Source of the DNA: a virus
DNA length: 64,000 nt
IMG/VR virus record: IMGVR_UViG_3300043775_000410
Coordinates: 1-64,000 of that record
Strand: one strand, 5' to 3'
The notes under the pieces were generated by a model, which ran no database searches, was not told where the DNA came from, and worked only from the letters and a program-made list of their open reading frames with translations. This document shows, piece by piece, positions 42,589 through 51,914 of the stretch (position 1 is the first letter of the stretch; the number at the start of each line of letters is the position of its first letter). A program made the position numbers and the translations under genes.

Positions 42589-42979
42589 TTATATCCTTGG
42601 CAATAATAGCTGCCCAACGATCTGCATCTTGTTCTGTTACACGTATATCATAATGCTCGGGTGGATTGAATACTTTGTTGGTATCTTCAAATCGTCCCAT
42701 TTTAATTGTGTCTACCCATACAGTATAATCAGCATCAAAAATGTCGCGTATTTCTTTAGTTGGTGCTACAAAATCACATATAACATGACCGGTACTGTCA
42801 TCGGCTAATTTTCTCATACGGTCAGCCTGACGCAATCTACCCTCAGCTGAAAAGTCCCAATCATTATGCTTTTTTCTGACAGCATCGGCATTGAACCAAA
42901 CACAGTCTAATAGATTTAATAAGGCATGCGCTAGAGTTGTTTTACCGGAGCCAGGTAAGCCACAAATTAATATTTTCAT
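42578..42979 (-). CDS. Small P-loop kinase, APS-kinase-like
   Basis: 133 residues. ILICGLPGSGKTTLAHALL is Walker A; WFNADAVRKKHNDWDFS, RLRQADRMRKLA and VICDFVAPTKEIRDIF follow the order of adenylylsulfate kinase (CysC). It is shorter than CysC (about 200), so another phosphate acceptor is possible. If it does make PAPS, it could feed the sulfotransferase-like protein at 8465. Confidence 0.72.
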   Translation of the reverse strand: MKILICGLPGSGKTTLAHALLNLLDCVWFNADAVRKKHNDWDFSAEGRLRQADRMRKLADDSTGHVICDFVAPTKEIRDIFDADYTVWVDTIKMGRFEDTNKVFNPPEHYDIRVTEQDADRWAAIIAKDINET

Positions 42980-44469
42980 GATATTACTCGAACTCCGTAT
43001 AACTGCTCAAAGCGGTCAGCATCTGCACGATCATTTACCATAGGCTCACCTCTAATGTTTAAACTTGTATTAAGTAACATTGGACATCCTGTCCACGTAT
43101 ACCATAAACATAATAGTTCACGTATACCACTGCCATCTCTAGGCACAGTCTGTACACGACTAGTACCATCTACATGTATTATAGCAGGAAATTCATCAGG
43201 GCGCAAGCACTTTGCAGTGGTCTGCATGTATCTGCTTGTGGCAAATCCGTTGGGCATTTCAAAATACTCATCAACAAACTCTTCAAGTATTATAGGAGCA
43301 AAGGGTCTAAACTTTTGTCTACGCTTAATTTGATTAACAGCATCCTTAATATCAGCACCTCGTGGGTCAGCTAACAAACTACGATTACCCAATGCTCTAG
43401 GACCAAACTCCGCACGACCGCTAGCAACGCCAACAATCTTGTTGGTCATTAGTTCGGAGACAACATCGGTGCAAGGATAAGGGCCACTAATATTATGGCC
43501 AAGAAAAGCATTATTCCAATTAAGTCGACCCCCGTGTGCCAAGGCCGCCGCTCCAAGGCTGCTACCAGCATCACCAGGATTAGGCATAATCCATATTTCA
43601 TCAAAGTATTCTCCTAAATCTCTATTAGCACTACAATTAAGAGCAACACCACCCGAGTAGACTAAATTACTGTTGGGTGCTAGCTTCTTTGCCTTGTACA
43701 TAATATTATGTATCAATTGTTCAGTTAATGTCTGTGCCGCACTAGCAATTTCAAAGTCATTCCAACGAGCTCGCATGTCATTATCAGGTAGACCAACATG
43801 TAGATTGTGTTTTAATGTTAGATCAAACTCGTGATCAACTAGCCATGTTGAAAGCTCATCACTTAAATGTTTTGTATTTTGTTTTGCCCACCCAGCCATG
43901 CCCATTAAGATGTATTCTTCATCTAAGGGTTTAAGTCCAACTTCTTTAGTAAACGCACTGTACATTAAGCCAATGCTGTGTGGGTATAGTTGTCGCCATA
44001 CTCTAGTGTATTCGGCTCGACCATTAACATACTCGGCTTTCCAAATACTAATAGTATCCCACTCGCCGATAGCATCAATTACCACAACTGTAGCACTATC
44101 GAATGGACTAGTTTGAAAACCGGCTGCCGCGTGACTTAAATGATGATTGTATGTTTTAATTGGAATAGAACTGCTTAACCACGGAGCAGCTTTGGTTATC
44201 ATGTTGCGCACACTCCAACCTTTAGTCAGCTCACTGTATTGACCTGCGTAGAGTTGGCGTGTCTTTTTAACCCAAGGTCTTTCATAGTAGGCAATTAGAT
44301 CAGGTTCGCCATGATTGAATACGCAATCTTTAAGCAGTTCGCTGTTTAAGTTGGGGTCGTGTTTAATTTTGCTGTAACGTTCAGCATGCCCTGCAAAGAC
44401 AATGTCATTGCCTTTGATTAATGTAATTGCTGCGTCATGAAACCCAGCCGAGATGCCTAATATATTCAT
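42976..44469 (-). CDS. NodU/CmcH-type carbamoyltransferase
   Basis: 497 residues. The N-terminal ASKHA/Kae1-like domain has GISAGFHDAAITL and YNHHLSHAA (metal-binding His pair); LVYSGGVALNCSANR and GDAGSSLGAAAL complete it. The C-terminal Sua5-like region is seen in GRAEFGPRALGNRSLLADPR and LNTSLNIRGEPMV. These enzymes transfer carbamoyl from carbamoyl phosphate, using ATP, to sugar or antibiotic hydroxyls. With neighbouring glycosyltransferases, a carbamoylated sugar is the likely product. ATGA overlap downstream, 35-base overlap upstream. Confidence 0.9.
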   Translation of the reverse strand: MNILGISAGFHDAAITLIKGNDIVFAGHAERYSKIKHDPNLNSELLKDCVFNHGEPDLIAYYERPWVKKTRQLYAGQYSELTKGWSVRNMITKAAPWLSSSIPIKTYNHHLSHAAAGFQTSPFDSATVVVIDAIGEWDTISIWKAEYVNGRAEYTRVWRQLYPHSIGLMYSAFTKEVGLKPLDEEYILMGMAGWAKQNTKHLSDELSTWLVDHEFDLTLKHNLHVGLPDNDMRARWNDFEIASAAQTLTEQLIHNIMYKAKKLAPNSNLVYSGGVALNCSANRDLGEYFDEIWIMPNPGDAGSSLGAAALAHGGRLNWNNAFLGHNISGPYPCTDVVSELMTNKIVGVASGRAEFGPRALGNRSLLADPRGADIKDAVNQIKRRQKFRPFAPIILEEFVDEYFEMPNGFATSRYMQTTAKCLRPDEFPAIIHVDGTSRVQTVPRDGSGIRELLCLWYTWTGCPMLLNTSLNIRGEPMVNDRADADRFEQLYGVRVIS

Positions 44470-45079
44470 AAATTTTATCCGCTACTATTGTATGCCCTGC
44501 TGCTAAGAAGTGTCCGTTTGGACCTTTTGGTGTGCCATAGGTCCAATCTGTCATATTATCTTTGAGCCACCCAATATAATATCTATCATCAACCCGATCA
44601 ATCATTTGACTAATATGCGTATCATTTTTAAAATACGTAAAATTATTACCAAATGAATCTAACATTATATATTTTTTATTTTGTTGTTGTAGGAAATTTT
44701 GTACTAATCTAATGTTAATTAAGTATTGGCTATATAAGTAATTATCCGAGTGATATTTGTTTAGATACTGCATTAACTCTGTTCTATAGGCTATGTCACC
44801 TGTGAACATAACTCCGCGATGACCTGGCCATGTATCATATACCCCATGTTGATCAGCAAATTCGATACGGGCAAAATGACTCCATGCAATAATGATTAAA
44901 TCATACTCTGATGCATGCTCTACTACATTCCTAACCATGCTGGTATTACCTGTGGCAGGTTTTCCTAGATTAGTTAACTCACAGGATAATTTATTTTGCA
45001 ATATATGCGGCCATGCCTGTGTAATATCAGGTAGTTCGTCGCCGTAGGTAAAGCTATCGCCAACAGTTAATATACGCAT
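44435..45079 (-). CDS. SGNH/GDSL-hydrolase-like protein
   Basis: 214 residues. VGDSFTYGDELPD is block I with the nucleophile Ser; GKPATGNTSM gives Gly/Asn; GPNGHFLAAGH near the C-terminus may give the His. No signal peptide. The start overlaps the stop of a tiny 33-codon gene (TAATG). Related in block I to its neighbour at 45146. Confidence 0.65.
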   Translation of the reverse strand: MRILTVGDSFTYGDELPDITQAWPHILQNKLSCELTNLGKPATGNTSMVRNVVEHASEYDLIIIAWSHFARIEFADQHGVYDTWPGHRGVMFTGDIAYRTELMQYLNKYHSDNYLYSQYLINIRLVQNFLQQQNKKYIMLDSFGNNFTYFKNDTHISQMIDRVDDRYYIGWLKDNMTDWTYGTPKGPNGHFLAAGHTIVADKIYEYIRHLGWVS

Positions 45080-45180
45080 TATTTGTAGATAAATGGATCA
45101 CGCTTGCGTAATTCTTTTAATTTTTTACGATAGTTTATTTCTAATTTAATTCTGCGGTATAAATTCATTAACCAATTCAT
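45079..45180 (-). CDS. Tiny basic protein, 33 aa
   Basis: ATG at 45180, inside the end of the upstream gene in another frame; TAA overlaps the downstream ATG (TAATG). Sequence begins MNWLMNLYRRIKLE and ends KKLKELRKRDPFIYK. I associate this RDPFIYK-ending micro-protein with marine T4-like phages. It bridges the only sizeable gap in the operon, which supports it being real. Confidence 0.6.
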   Translation of the reverse strand: MNWLMNLYRRIKLEINYRKKLKELRKRDPFIYK

Positions 45181-45973
45181 TATAGTTCTCCTTGATGTAT
45201 TTTGCAGCATCTACATGTGCTGGCTCTAGTGGATGCGTTGTAGCAAATGGATATTTAAAATCCCTAGCCCATGTGTAAAATCCTTGATTGTTTGGGAATG
45301 TTACCCACCGATCAAAATCAATTTGATTATACAGTGTGGTTATGTTTTCGTCATTCATTAGATATGTACAGTTATTTAACAGTGCTTCGTCGACCATTGA
45401 AAATATATATGGTGTTTTCTTTAACTGTAGATATTGTTGCAACATAATAATTTCTGTTAGCGAATTATATGTTTCCCAATAGGCCGTTGACCCAACGTGT
45501 TTGTAAAAGGTTTTAGCAAAATCTGCTGTGCCTGTTTGTTTAGCTCGTAACAAATGATTGGTATGGTGTTGCAACACTGTTGTATTGTTGGCTCTAAATT
45601 CTTTTTTTATGTCTTCCACATTGTCGATAATTGACCAAGGATTTAGATTATACCAATTGCCCCAACGTTCGCCTGTATCATATTCAAATCTAAATTCGTA
45701 CCTGCCAGGGAATGTCCAAGTAACAATAACTAGTCCTATATTTTGTATACGTTCACAGGCGTTCATTACTGTGCGACGAATTGCACTGTTGCTGAATCCA
45801 GGATATGCCGCACACTCGTACTGCATGCCAACGTCTCGAGCTAACAGCGCCGGAAAAGTACTTTGACTGACAATTGGATAAGCGGGCTCGGTGCCATTAG
45901 GATCCAATGGTGATACACCATCAGCTAACTCGCTACCGTAGGTAAAACTATCGCCGCCTGCTAGTAAAATCAT
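45146..45973 (-). CDS. SGNH/GDSL-hydrolase-like protein
   Basis: 275 residues. AGGDSFTYGSELADG is block I; AYPGFSNSAIRRTV gives Gly/Asn; TTHPLEPAHVDAA near the end gives His. No signal peptide. A paralogue of the 44435 protein with extra length in the middle. Possible O-acetyl or other ester transfer or hydrolysis on a glycan. Confidence 0.65.
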   Translation of the reverse strand: MILLAGGDSFTYGSELADGVSPLDPNGTEPAYPIVSQSTFPALLARDVGMQYECAAYPGFSNSAIRRTVMNACERIQNIGLVIVTWTFPGRYEFRFEYDTGERWGNWYNLNPWSIIDNVEDIKKEFRANNTTVLQHHTNHLLRAKQTGTADFAKTFYKHVGSTAYWETYNSLTEIIMLQQYLQLKKTPYIFSMVDEALLNNCTYLMNDENITTLYNQIDFDRWVTFPNNQGFYTWARDFKYPFATTHPLEPAHVDAAKYIKENYNELVNEFIPQN

Positions 45974-45977
45974 TAAA

Positions 45978-47072
45978 TTATCTTGCCCTTTTAAGTTCTA
46001 ATATCTGTTGATCCTGATAATCAGAATCTGACCAATCATATTCATACGTAGCAGATGCCAGACTAGTTCTTAGATTGTATACATTTAGGTGAGAACCTAG
46101 CTGTGGCCATATCACGTCGTGGTCTTCTGAGCCAAACGTTCTTTGTAAATCAACCTGTCCCACTTGTGGGTGACCTATAGTTAATGATTTATCGTTAGGA
46201 TCAAATCCATTGTCTATTAACCATTGAGTAAAATCTGCTAATTCTTTTTTCATCCAATCATACTGACCCGGACTAATTGCCCATTCAATATCAAAGTCAC
46301 CTGCCGCTTCTGTTTGTGAACGCATTGCTGATGTAGTTAATTCATCAATCCTATGGCCTGCACCGCCTTCATCACGAAAGACTTCATAATGATGTTTGCC
46401 AATGGCTTTATTAACTCCTACAAATACGCCGCCTGCCGGACGATTTAAACTTTCAATTCCAAATAATTCAAAATCGTCTGCGTCTAATACAAAGCGTGGA
46501 GCATTTAACCAACACATCAATTGACTAGGTCGGCGCCATTGCGGAGCATGCACGGCTTTACGCATGCTTAGTACCAGAGATTCATATTCATGACATAATA
46601 AATTTAACTGGCGGATATGCCATTTTGTACTGTCATCGGCCTGGTTGTAATAGCCCGACATGTGACCGCTTACTCCCTGCAGATCTTCGAAATATCTATG
46701 TAGTTGATTTAGTTTATCGTGTACTAGTTTTCCGCCTTCGAGGAATTCGCCAATCTCCCCCGGCACTATGGTATTAGCCACTGTGAAATGATCGTTGATA
46801 TGATAGCCAAGGTTGGCCTGATTAATTGCTGCAATTGATTGATTGATTTGATCAGTTATATATTCTGCATTACGTCCGGACTCGACGAATCCATGAAAAC
46901 AAAAATTCTTCTCAAGGTGATAGTTATTTGCTATTAGATTGTTTAGTGCTGTTAGCCATTTGCGGCTAAGAGAGCTGTCATATACATCAATGTATACAGT
47001 TAACAGTTCATCGGTTTTATTGTTTTTTAAATCAATTTCAAGTTGATCAAGCAATGTTTTGGTACCATTCAT
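45978..47072 (-). CDS. Unknown 364-residue protein in the radical SAM operon
   Basis: No family recognised. Helical N-terminal half, then a segment rich in His and acidic residues (KAIGKHHYEVFRDEGGAGHRID) and a C-terminal part with repeated Asp/Tyr. Only two or three Cys, so no cluster site is evident. It overlaps the radical SAM gene upstream by 26 bases and is therefore co-translated with it; it may be its partner or protein substrate. Confidence 0.55.
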   Translation of the reverse strand: MNGTKTLLDQLEIDLKNNKTDELLTVYIDVYDSSLSRKWLTALNNLIANNYHLEKNFCFHGFVESGRNAEYITDQINQSIAAINQANLGYHINDHFTVANTIVPGEIGEFLEGGKLVHDKLNQLHRYFEDLQGVSGHMSGYYNQADDSTKWHIRQLNLLCHEYESLVLSMRKAVHAPQWRRPSQLMCWLNAPRFVLDADDFELFGIESLNRPAGGVFVGVNKAIGKHHYEVFRDEGGAGHRIDELTTSAMRSQTEAAGDFDIEWAISPGQYDWMKKELADFTQWLIDNGFDPNDKSLTIGHPQVGQVDLQRTFGSEDHDVIWPQLGSHLNVYNLRTSLASATYEYDWSDSDYQDQQILELKRAR

Positions 47073-48336
47073 ATACAGCCGGTCTCTCTTTTAATATGTC
47101 TGCTAGTGTAAGTGTATCATTACGTATACTTTCTAGTCGTAGCACACGAGCCTTGCCCTCTGCAAGACTTACTTTGTATATATCGGGCCATTGCTCGTCA
47201 AACGTTGGTCGTGATTTTAACTGCACAAGTATATCCTGCATTGCTCCAGAAGTTTGTGGGATTAGCTCATCTAACCATGGATGTAATAACTCGCGTGGGA
47301 GTGCAAGTGGACTAAGGATAATATCAGGGCTAAAGCTAAAAACAACCTTAGCCAAGATATCTACGTTTTCTTTTTCAGCAAGCTGGGTAATGTTTGTGAC
47401 TTCAAACATGCCGGGCAGTGTGAGAGTGAAGTCAATTCGCATTTGGCGTCTGTGACTTGCAATTCTAACTCCTTCACGGAAGTTTGTAAGCCATGAATTA
47501 TAGTCAAGTCCTGTTCTAATATATTCTCCAATTTCTTGCGTACCATCAAGACTTGCACATATCTGCCAATCACGTAGCCTGCTAAGAATATCACTATACA
47601 GATTGGTCCCACGGTAAGTGACACGGCTGAGGTTTGTGTTGTAACGAGCATAGACATTTTTACCATCTCCTAATTCAACAATGCGTCGCATATAACGCCA
47701 ATGTTGTTCATACATTAGTGGCTCTCCGCCTACCCAATATACTTCTTCTACTTGATGGTTCTCGACTGCATCTGCGAACTCACGTTCTATCTGAGTATCT
47801 TGGAACTGTTCAATTTGTTTTTTGACTTCAGGGCGCATCCAATTATTCTTTGGATTATCCCAATTGATCATGTTGTGGTGTCTTTGTTCAGTTTCCCATG
47901 CGCTAGACAACATATCACCGCACATACGACACTTGAAGTTGCATAAGTTACTAAATCGATAATCCCAACTCACCGGACGAAGTGTAGTAGTTCCGTCCGG
48001 TTGGGTATTCTCTACTATACTATCATATTTATGAGCAAACATCTGATCAAAATAACTACGGTAAACTGATGTGTTCAATAACTTGTCATTACACACTTCA
48101 CACTCGGGCAATATTTCACCTGCCATCATACGGCGACGCACTGACTTCATGTGGTCACTGTTCCAGTGTTCTTCTAATGTAATAGGAATGTACTTGCCTG
48201 TACCGGCACTAGTATCAATATACTGCTCAAAGTTCTGCGCTGGCTCGCGTGAGGCACAGCACATCCTGCGTTCAGTTTGTGGTGAAAGGTATGTGTGTAC
48301 CCAAGGTGCCAAACAAAGCGTTTGCGGTTTATCCAT
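47047..48336 (-). CDS. Radical SAM protein with N-terminal twitch/SPASM-like cysteines
   Basis: 429 residues. The 4Fe-4S/SAM motif is Cys132-NFK-Cys136-RM-Cys139, with WVGGEPLM as the SAM-binding GGEP. Before it stand LCLAPW (Cys8), MCC (Cys26, Cys27) and CEVC (Cys79, Cys82), an auxiliary-cluster arrangement placed N-terminally rather than C-terminally. SPASM/twitch radical SAM enzymes often modify peptides or carry out sugar chemistry. Substrate unknown. Confidence 0.85.
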   Translation of the reverse strand: MDKPQTLCLAPWVHTYLSPQTERRMCCASREPAQNFEQYIDTSAGTGKYIPITLEEHWNSDHMKSVRRRMMAGEILPECEVCNDKLLNTSVYRSYFDQMFAHKYDSIVENTQPDGTTTLRPVSWDYRFSNLCNFKCRMCGDMLSSAWETEQRHHNMINWDNPKNNWMRPEVKKQIEQFQDTQIEREFADAVENHQVEEVYWVGGEPLMYEQHWRYMRRIVELGDGKNVYARYNTNLSRVTYRGTNLYSDILSRLRDWQICASLDGTQEIGEYIRTGLDYNSWLTNFREGVRIASHRRQMRIDFTLTLPGMFEVTNITQLAEKENVDILAKVVFSFSPDIILSPLALPRELLHPWLDELIPQTSGAMQDILVQLKSRPTFDEQWPDIYKVSLAEGKARVLRLESIRNDTLTLADILKERPAVYEWYQNIA

Positions 48337-49414
48337 TCAAATCCCAGTCTGGAAATATTTCTGCAAATTTCAGTTTTGATGTTATGTCTTCTAGTTTAAT
48401 TTTGTCAGCTAACTTAGACAGCAACGATTGATCATATTCTGTAGAATTAATAATATTAATCATTTGTTGTTTTAAGGGATGATCAGTTGCCTGACTAATC
48501 CAAGTAGTTCGTTGTTCGTTGTTTAACACAGCAAGTGATAAACAAGGAATATTTCCAACATGAGTTAAAATTATTGTAGGTTTTTTGTCCAATAGATGAG
48601 CTGGCAAATTAGAAAACCACGTGATAAATTCATTAAAACCCCATATACTAATTGCCGTAACAACATAATTTATTACAATATTGTTTGATACGGTCATCCA
48701 CTGTTCGGCTATATGTTTTACATTATTCCATTTAATGGGTCTTCTTTGATATTCAAAGTACGATCCGCCACCATCAATGCTTAGGGTAATTGACACTATA
48801 TCAAATAATTTTAATTTATCTAATAACAATGGATCTAACTTACTTGCATTGGTAACTAGACTAATAGAAATATTTTTTGATATTCCTTTATTAATATAAT
48901 AGTCTAAAATTTTGTAAGTAGACGGATGTATAGTTGGCTCGCCACCTATCAGAGTAAGTGTCTTAATATTTAGATACGGCAATTCGTCAATATTTTCGTT
49001 GGCACGCCGAATAGTATGAATTGTGTGTTGCTTAGTGTCATGCTTTCTCAACCAATTATTTCGCTTACTACTAGCCCAGCCACTGCATATAATACATTCA
49101 GCATTACAATAATTACCTATATTAATTGATACTTGAGTTACCTCATCTACCGATGTTACATCCTCGCTGAATGACGATTTGTTGCCTATGGCTGCAATAA
49201 AATCAGATCTCGCGCTGTGCAATTGATTTTTTTCATTGTTCCAGCAACGATTACAACAAGGACTTTGTTGATCATTTAAAAATGCCTGTTTAAGTTTTGA
49301 TATGTCTGCTTCGCTTCTAATCCGTTGTGAGTCACAGCAAGGAGAAACTTCCTCAAGCGGATTAATATATCGATTTGTCCATGGTGCTGGACAAAAATTA
49401 TTAGTTGACATCAT
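48329..49414 (-). CDS. Radical SAM protein with N-terminal twitch/SPASM-like cysteines
   Basis: 361 residues. Cys103-NAE-Cys107-II-Cys110 is the cluster motif and LIGGEPTIH the GGEP. N-terminal FCPAPW (Cys8), PCC (Cys26, Cys27) and CCNRCW (Cys53, 54, 57) mirror the other members. Codon use looks more AT-rich than in its neighbours. Met4 (49405) lies nearby, but the ATG at 49414 or 49411 fits the overlap with the gene upstream. Confidence 0.85.
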   Translation of the reverse strand: MMSTNNFCPAPWTNRYINPLEEVSPCCDSQRIRSEADISKLKQAFLNDQQSPCCNRCWNNEKNQLHSARSDFIAAIGNKSSFSEDVTSVDEVTQVSINIGNYCNAECIICSGWASSKRNNWLRKHDTKQHTIHTIRRANENIDELPYLNIKTLTLIGGEPTIHPSTYKILDYYINKGISKNISISLVTNASKLDPLLLDKLKLFDIVSITLSIDGGGSYFEYQRRPIKWNNVKHIAEQWMTVSNNIVINYVVTAISIWGFNEFITWFSNLPAHLLDKKPTIILTHVGNIPCLSLAVLNNEQRTTWISQATDHPLKQQMINIINSTEYDQSLLSKLADKIKLEDITSKLKFAEIFPDWDLNG

Positions 49415-51914
49415 TATATCCCATGGCTAGTGCAATTTCTCTATGCGTGGTTAACATACTCTGCTCACGATAAGCATCTGTCTGTTGCATCTTACGTAGG
49501 AATTCTATACCATCACTGCCTTGGCCATTTTCAATAAACTGAATTATCTTATCAATTTCAACACGATGCTTAACAGCAAATGGATAAGCAGTTAATCGAT
49601 CTATAACTAATCGTTGAGCAGCAGGTGTCATTCGATTAATACACATAACATTTGGATCATGTAACATATTAAAATACACATAATCAAATGTTTGAGTATC
49701 AGCCCATTGACAAAATTCAGGCAAGTAATAAACATTCTGTATATTAACAGTAATGCATACTTGAGTATCTAATTTATCACTGCGCAGACTATTAAATTTA
49801 ATAATATTATCCTGCACTTCTTGCCAATCAGCGCCGTAACGTTCGTATTCAAATCGTGCTTCGGTATTATCTACACTAACTGCGATCTCAACATCCTTAA
49901 ACTTACTCCACATCTCAACAACATCGTCGCCCGGATATACTGTTCCGTTAGTATTATAGTGAATATCAATACGATCACTGTAGCCTTGCTCAACTGCATA
50001 TCGTAGCAATTCAAAATGCTGTTCAATTAAAAACGGCTCACCACCAGTAAACTCAAAATATTTAATATTAGGCAACAATTCTTTAAGATTCGTCCAAAAG
50101 TCTGGGCTGTTTCTTGGCCAACTTCCTTCTTGTAAAAACATCCATGCACCGTGTTCTTTTCGATCGAAGTCCGGATCAGCATTGGCTAGATAGTCAATTT
50201 CTTCTTTGGCCCATTTGCTACTTGACCAACTGCCGCATATACGACATTTAAGATTGCAGATGTTACCTAGTTTAAGATCAATGAACCACAGTTGGTCGGG
50301 TGTATCATTACGCCAGTCTACCAAAGGATAAAATTCTTTTAATCTAATTCTACTATTGATACGCTTACTTTGTCTACCAGCATCTTCTTCATCCCAGCAA
50401 CGTTGACAGGTTGCAGGTTTTTCACCTTTACGAAATTGTTGTCGCAGATCCTGCATGTATTCGCTATTGTAAATTTCTACAATAGTACTTTCAGTTAGTT
50501 TATATGGTGTGCCATCACTCTTAGTAATTTCGTCTTTGGCCAAACAACACGGACGAGCTGTACCTACCGGACTTGCTTCTATACTAACCCAAGGTAACAT
50601 ACAGATATTTTCGTGTGTGGTATTGATACCCACAGCAGCACGTAACTCGCTGTATTCTGGGAATACTGCTTCAAACTCTTCTTTACGATAGTCATCAAGT
50701 TGATCTGCTACCTTAAAGAATTCACCTAGTAAGTGGCTTTTATCATCCTGATACATAAATGTTATGATAGCCTTGTATCCACTGACTGCACGATCAAGTT
50801 TATCTAACGGTTCTAGCCAAGCTATGTGTTCTTCGACTTTTTGTCGTATGCGATCTTTATACATAATAGGCAATGCATCCAGACGATTTCTTTCAGGACT
50901 TTGTAGGATATTAATGTTCCAATCCATTGGTCTGATTAAGCCAAGCTCAACCCACTCACGATGAAAATCCATTACGTGCCATGCATTAAAGATACTTACA
51001 GTACTACTGATATAAAAGTCTACTTTAGGGCAAATTTCTATCATCTTCCGACGATTATCAACAATTTCATCCCACACTGTGCCCTTACGTATATACTCGC
51101 CGCGAGCATAACTATCGTCTAAACTTGCGCCCACACTTACTACATCAAATAATTTCCAATACTCAAATACCATCTTATCTTTAAGACGTATGTGGCTAAA
51201 GTTTGTATTGTAGATCAGTCTAACATGAAACATTTTTCGCTTGACTAGTTCTTCTAAGATGCGATAATGTTCTTCCATAATCAACGGTTCGCCACCAGCA
51301 AAGTAAATCTGCTCTAGGTAAGGAATATGCTCCTGCATTTGTTCCCACATGTCTTCTTTATCACGTCCAGCAAACATAAATTGCGGATGATTGCGTTTGC
51401 CAAATATCTCAGTTTCTTCTTTATACCAACTGCTGCTAAACCAACTACCACAGGTGCGGCAACTGAAGTTACATAGATTAGTAAAACGTATATCGTAGTA
51501 GCGTAATTTAAAATCTTCAAACGTACCGTCTTCTAAAGTTTGATCTACCAGCGCAATATGCTGTCCAAAATTCTTGTTAGCACTGTTACGCATACTAAAG
51601 AAGCCATTTTCTTCTTGTTCGTAACAACGTGCGCACTCTTTACTAGGCTTATCTTCGATCATATTAACACGCATTTGTCGATATGGTACACTGTTCCATA
51701 TTTCTTTCATGGTATTTTCTCTTAGATTACCAATAGGCAAATGCATTTCGCCTAGACAGCAAGGATATGCTCGACCATCAGGAATTCCATGCATATGAAT
51801 CCACGGAATCATACAAAAATTATCACTGTCAATTAGTTTATATTTTTGCGGATCTGATAATGATTCTAACGGTATGTATTCAGGTTTTCGTGCATTGTAA
51901 TTTTTATCGCTCAT
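49401..51914 (-). CDS. Tandem-fused double radical SAM protein, 837 aa
   Basis: Two complete modules in one chain. Module 1: FCMIPW (Cys34), PCC (52, 53), CARC (94, 97), CNFSCRTC (148, 152, 155), GGEP (207-210). Module 2: ICMLPW (Cys438), PCC (456, 457), CQRCW (503, 506), CNLKCRIC (553, 557, 560), GGEP (624-627). Both keep every cluster Cys, so both could be active. Double radical SAM chains are unusual. Might perform two successive reactions on one substrate. Overlaps both neighbours (ATGA with the gene downstream in sequence order). Confidence 0.9.
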   Translation of the reverse strand: MSDKNYNARKPEYIPLESLSDPQKYKLIDSDNFCMIPWIHMHGIPDGRAYPCCLGEMHLPIGNLRENTMKEIWNSVPYRQMRVNMIEDKPSKECARCYEQEENGFFSMRNSANKNFGQHIALVDQTLEDGTFEDFKLRYYDIRFTNLCNFSCRTCGSWFSSSWYKEETEIFGKRNHPQFMFAGRDKEDMWEQMQEHIPYLEQIYFAGGEPLIMEEHYRILEELVKRKMFHVRLIYNTNFSHIRLKDKMVFEYWKLFDVVSVGASLDDSYARGEYIRKGTVWDEIVDNRRKMIEICPKVDFYISSTVSIFNAWHVMDFHREWVELGLIRPMDWNINILQSPERNRLDALPIMYKDRIRQKVEEHIAWLEPLDKLDRAVSGYKAIITFMYQDDKSHLLGEFFKVADQLDDYRKEEFEAVFPEYSELRAAVGINTTHENICMLPWVSIEASPVGTARPCCLAKDEITKSDGTPYKLTESTIVEIYNSEYMQDLRQQFRKGEKPATCQRCWDEEDAGRQSKRINSRIRLKEFYPLVDWRNDTPDQLWFIDLKLGNICNLKCRICGSWSSSKWAKEEIDYLANADPDFDRKEHGAWMFLQEGSWPRNSPDFWTNLKELLPNIKYFEFTGGEPFLIEQHFELLRYAVEQGYSDRIDIHYNTNGTVYPGDDVVEMWSKFKDVEIAVSVDNTEARFEYERYGADWQEVQDNIIKFNSLRSDKLDTQVCITVNIQNVYYLPEFCQWADTQTFDYVYFNMLHDPNVMCINRMTPAAQRLVIDRLTAYPFAVKHRVEIDKIIQFIENGQGSDGIEFLRKMQQTDAYREQSMLTTHREIALAMGYNDVN

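Noticed and set aside
47054-47455. Plus-strand frames inside the radical SAM operon
   Set aside because: They lie fully opposite genes with intact catalytic motifs and lack start signals.
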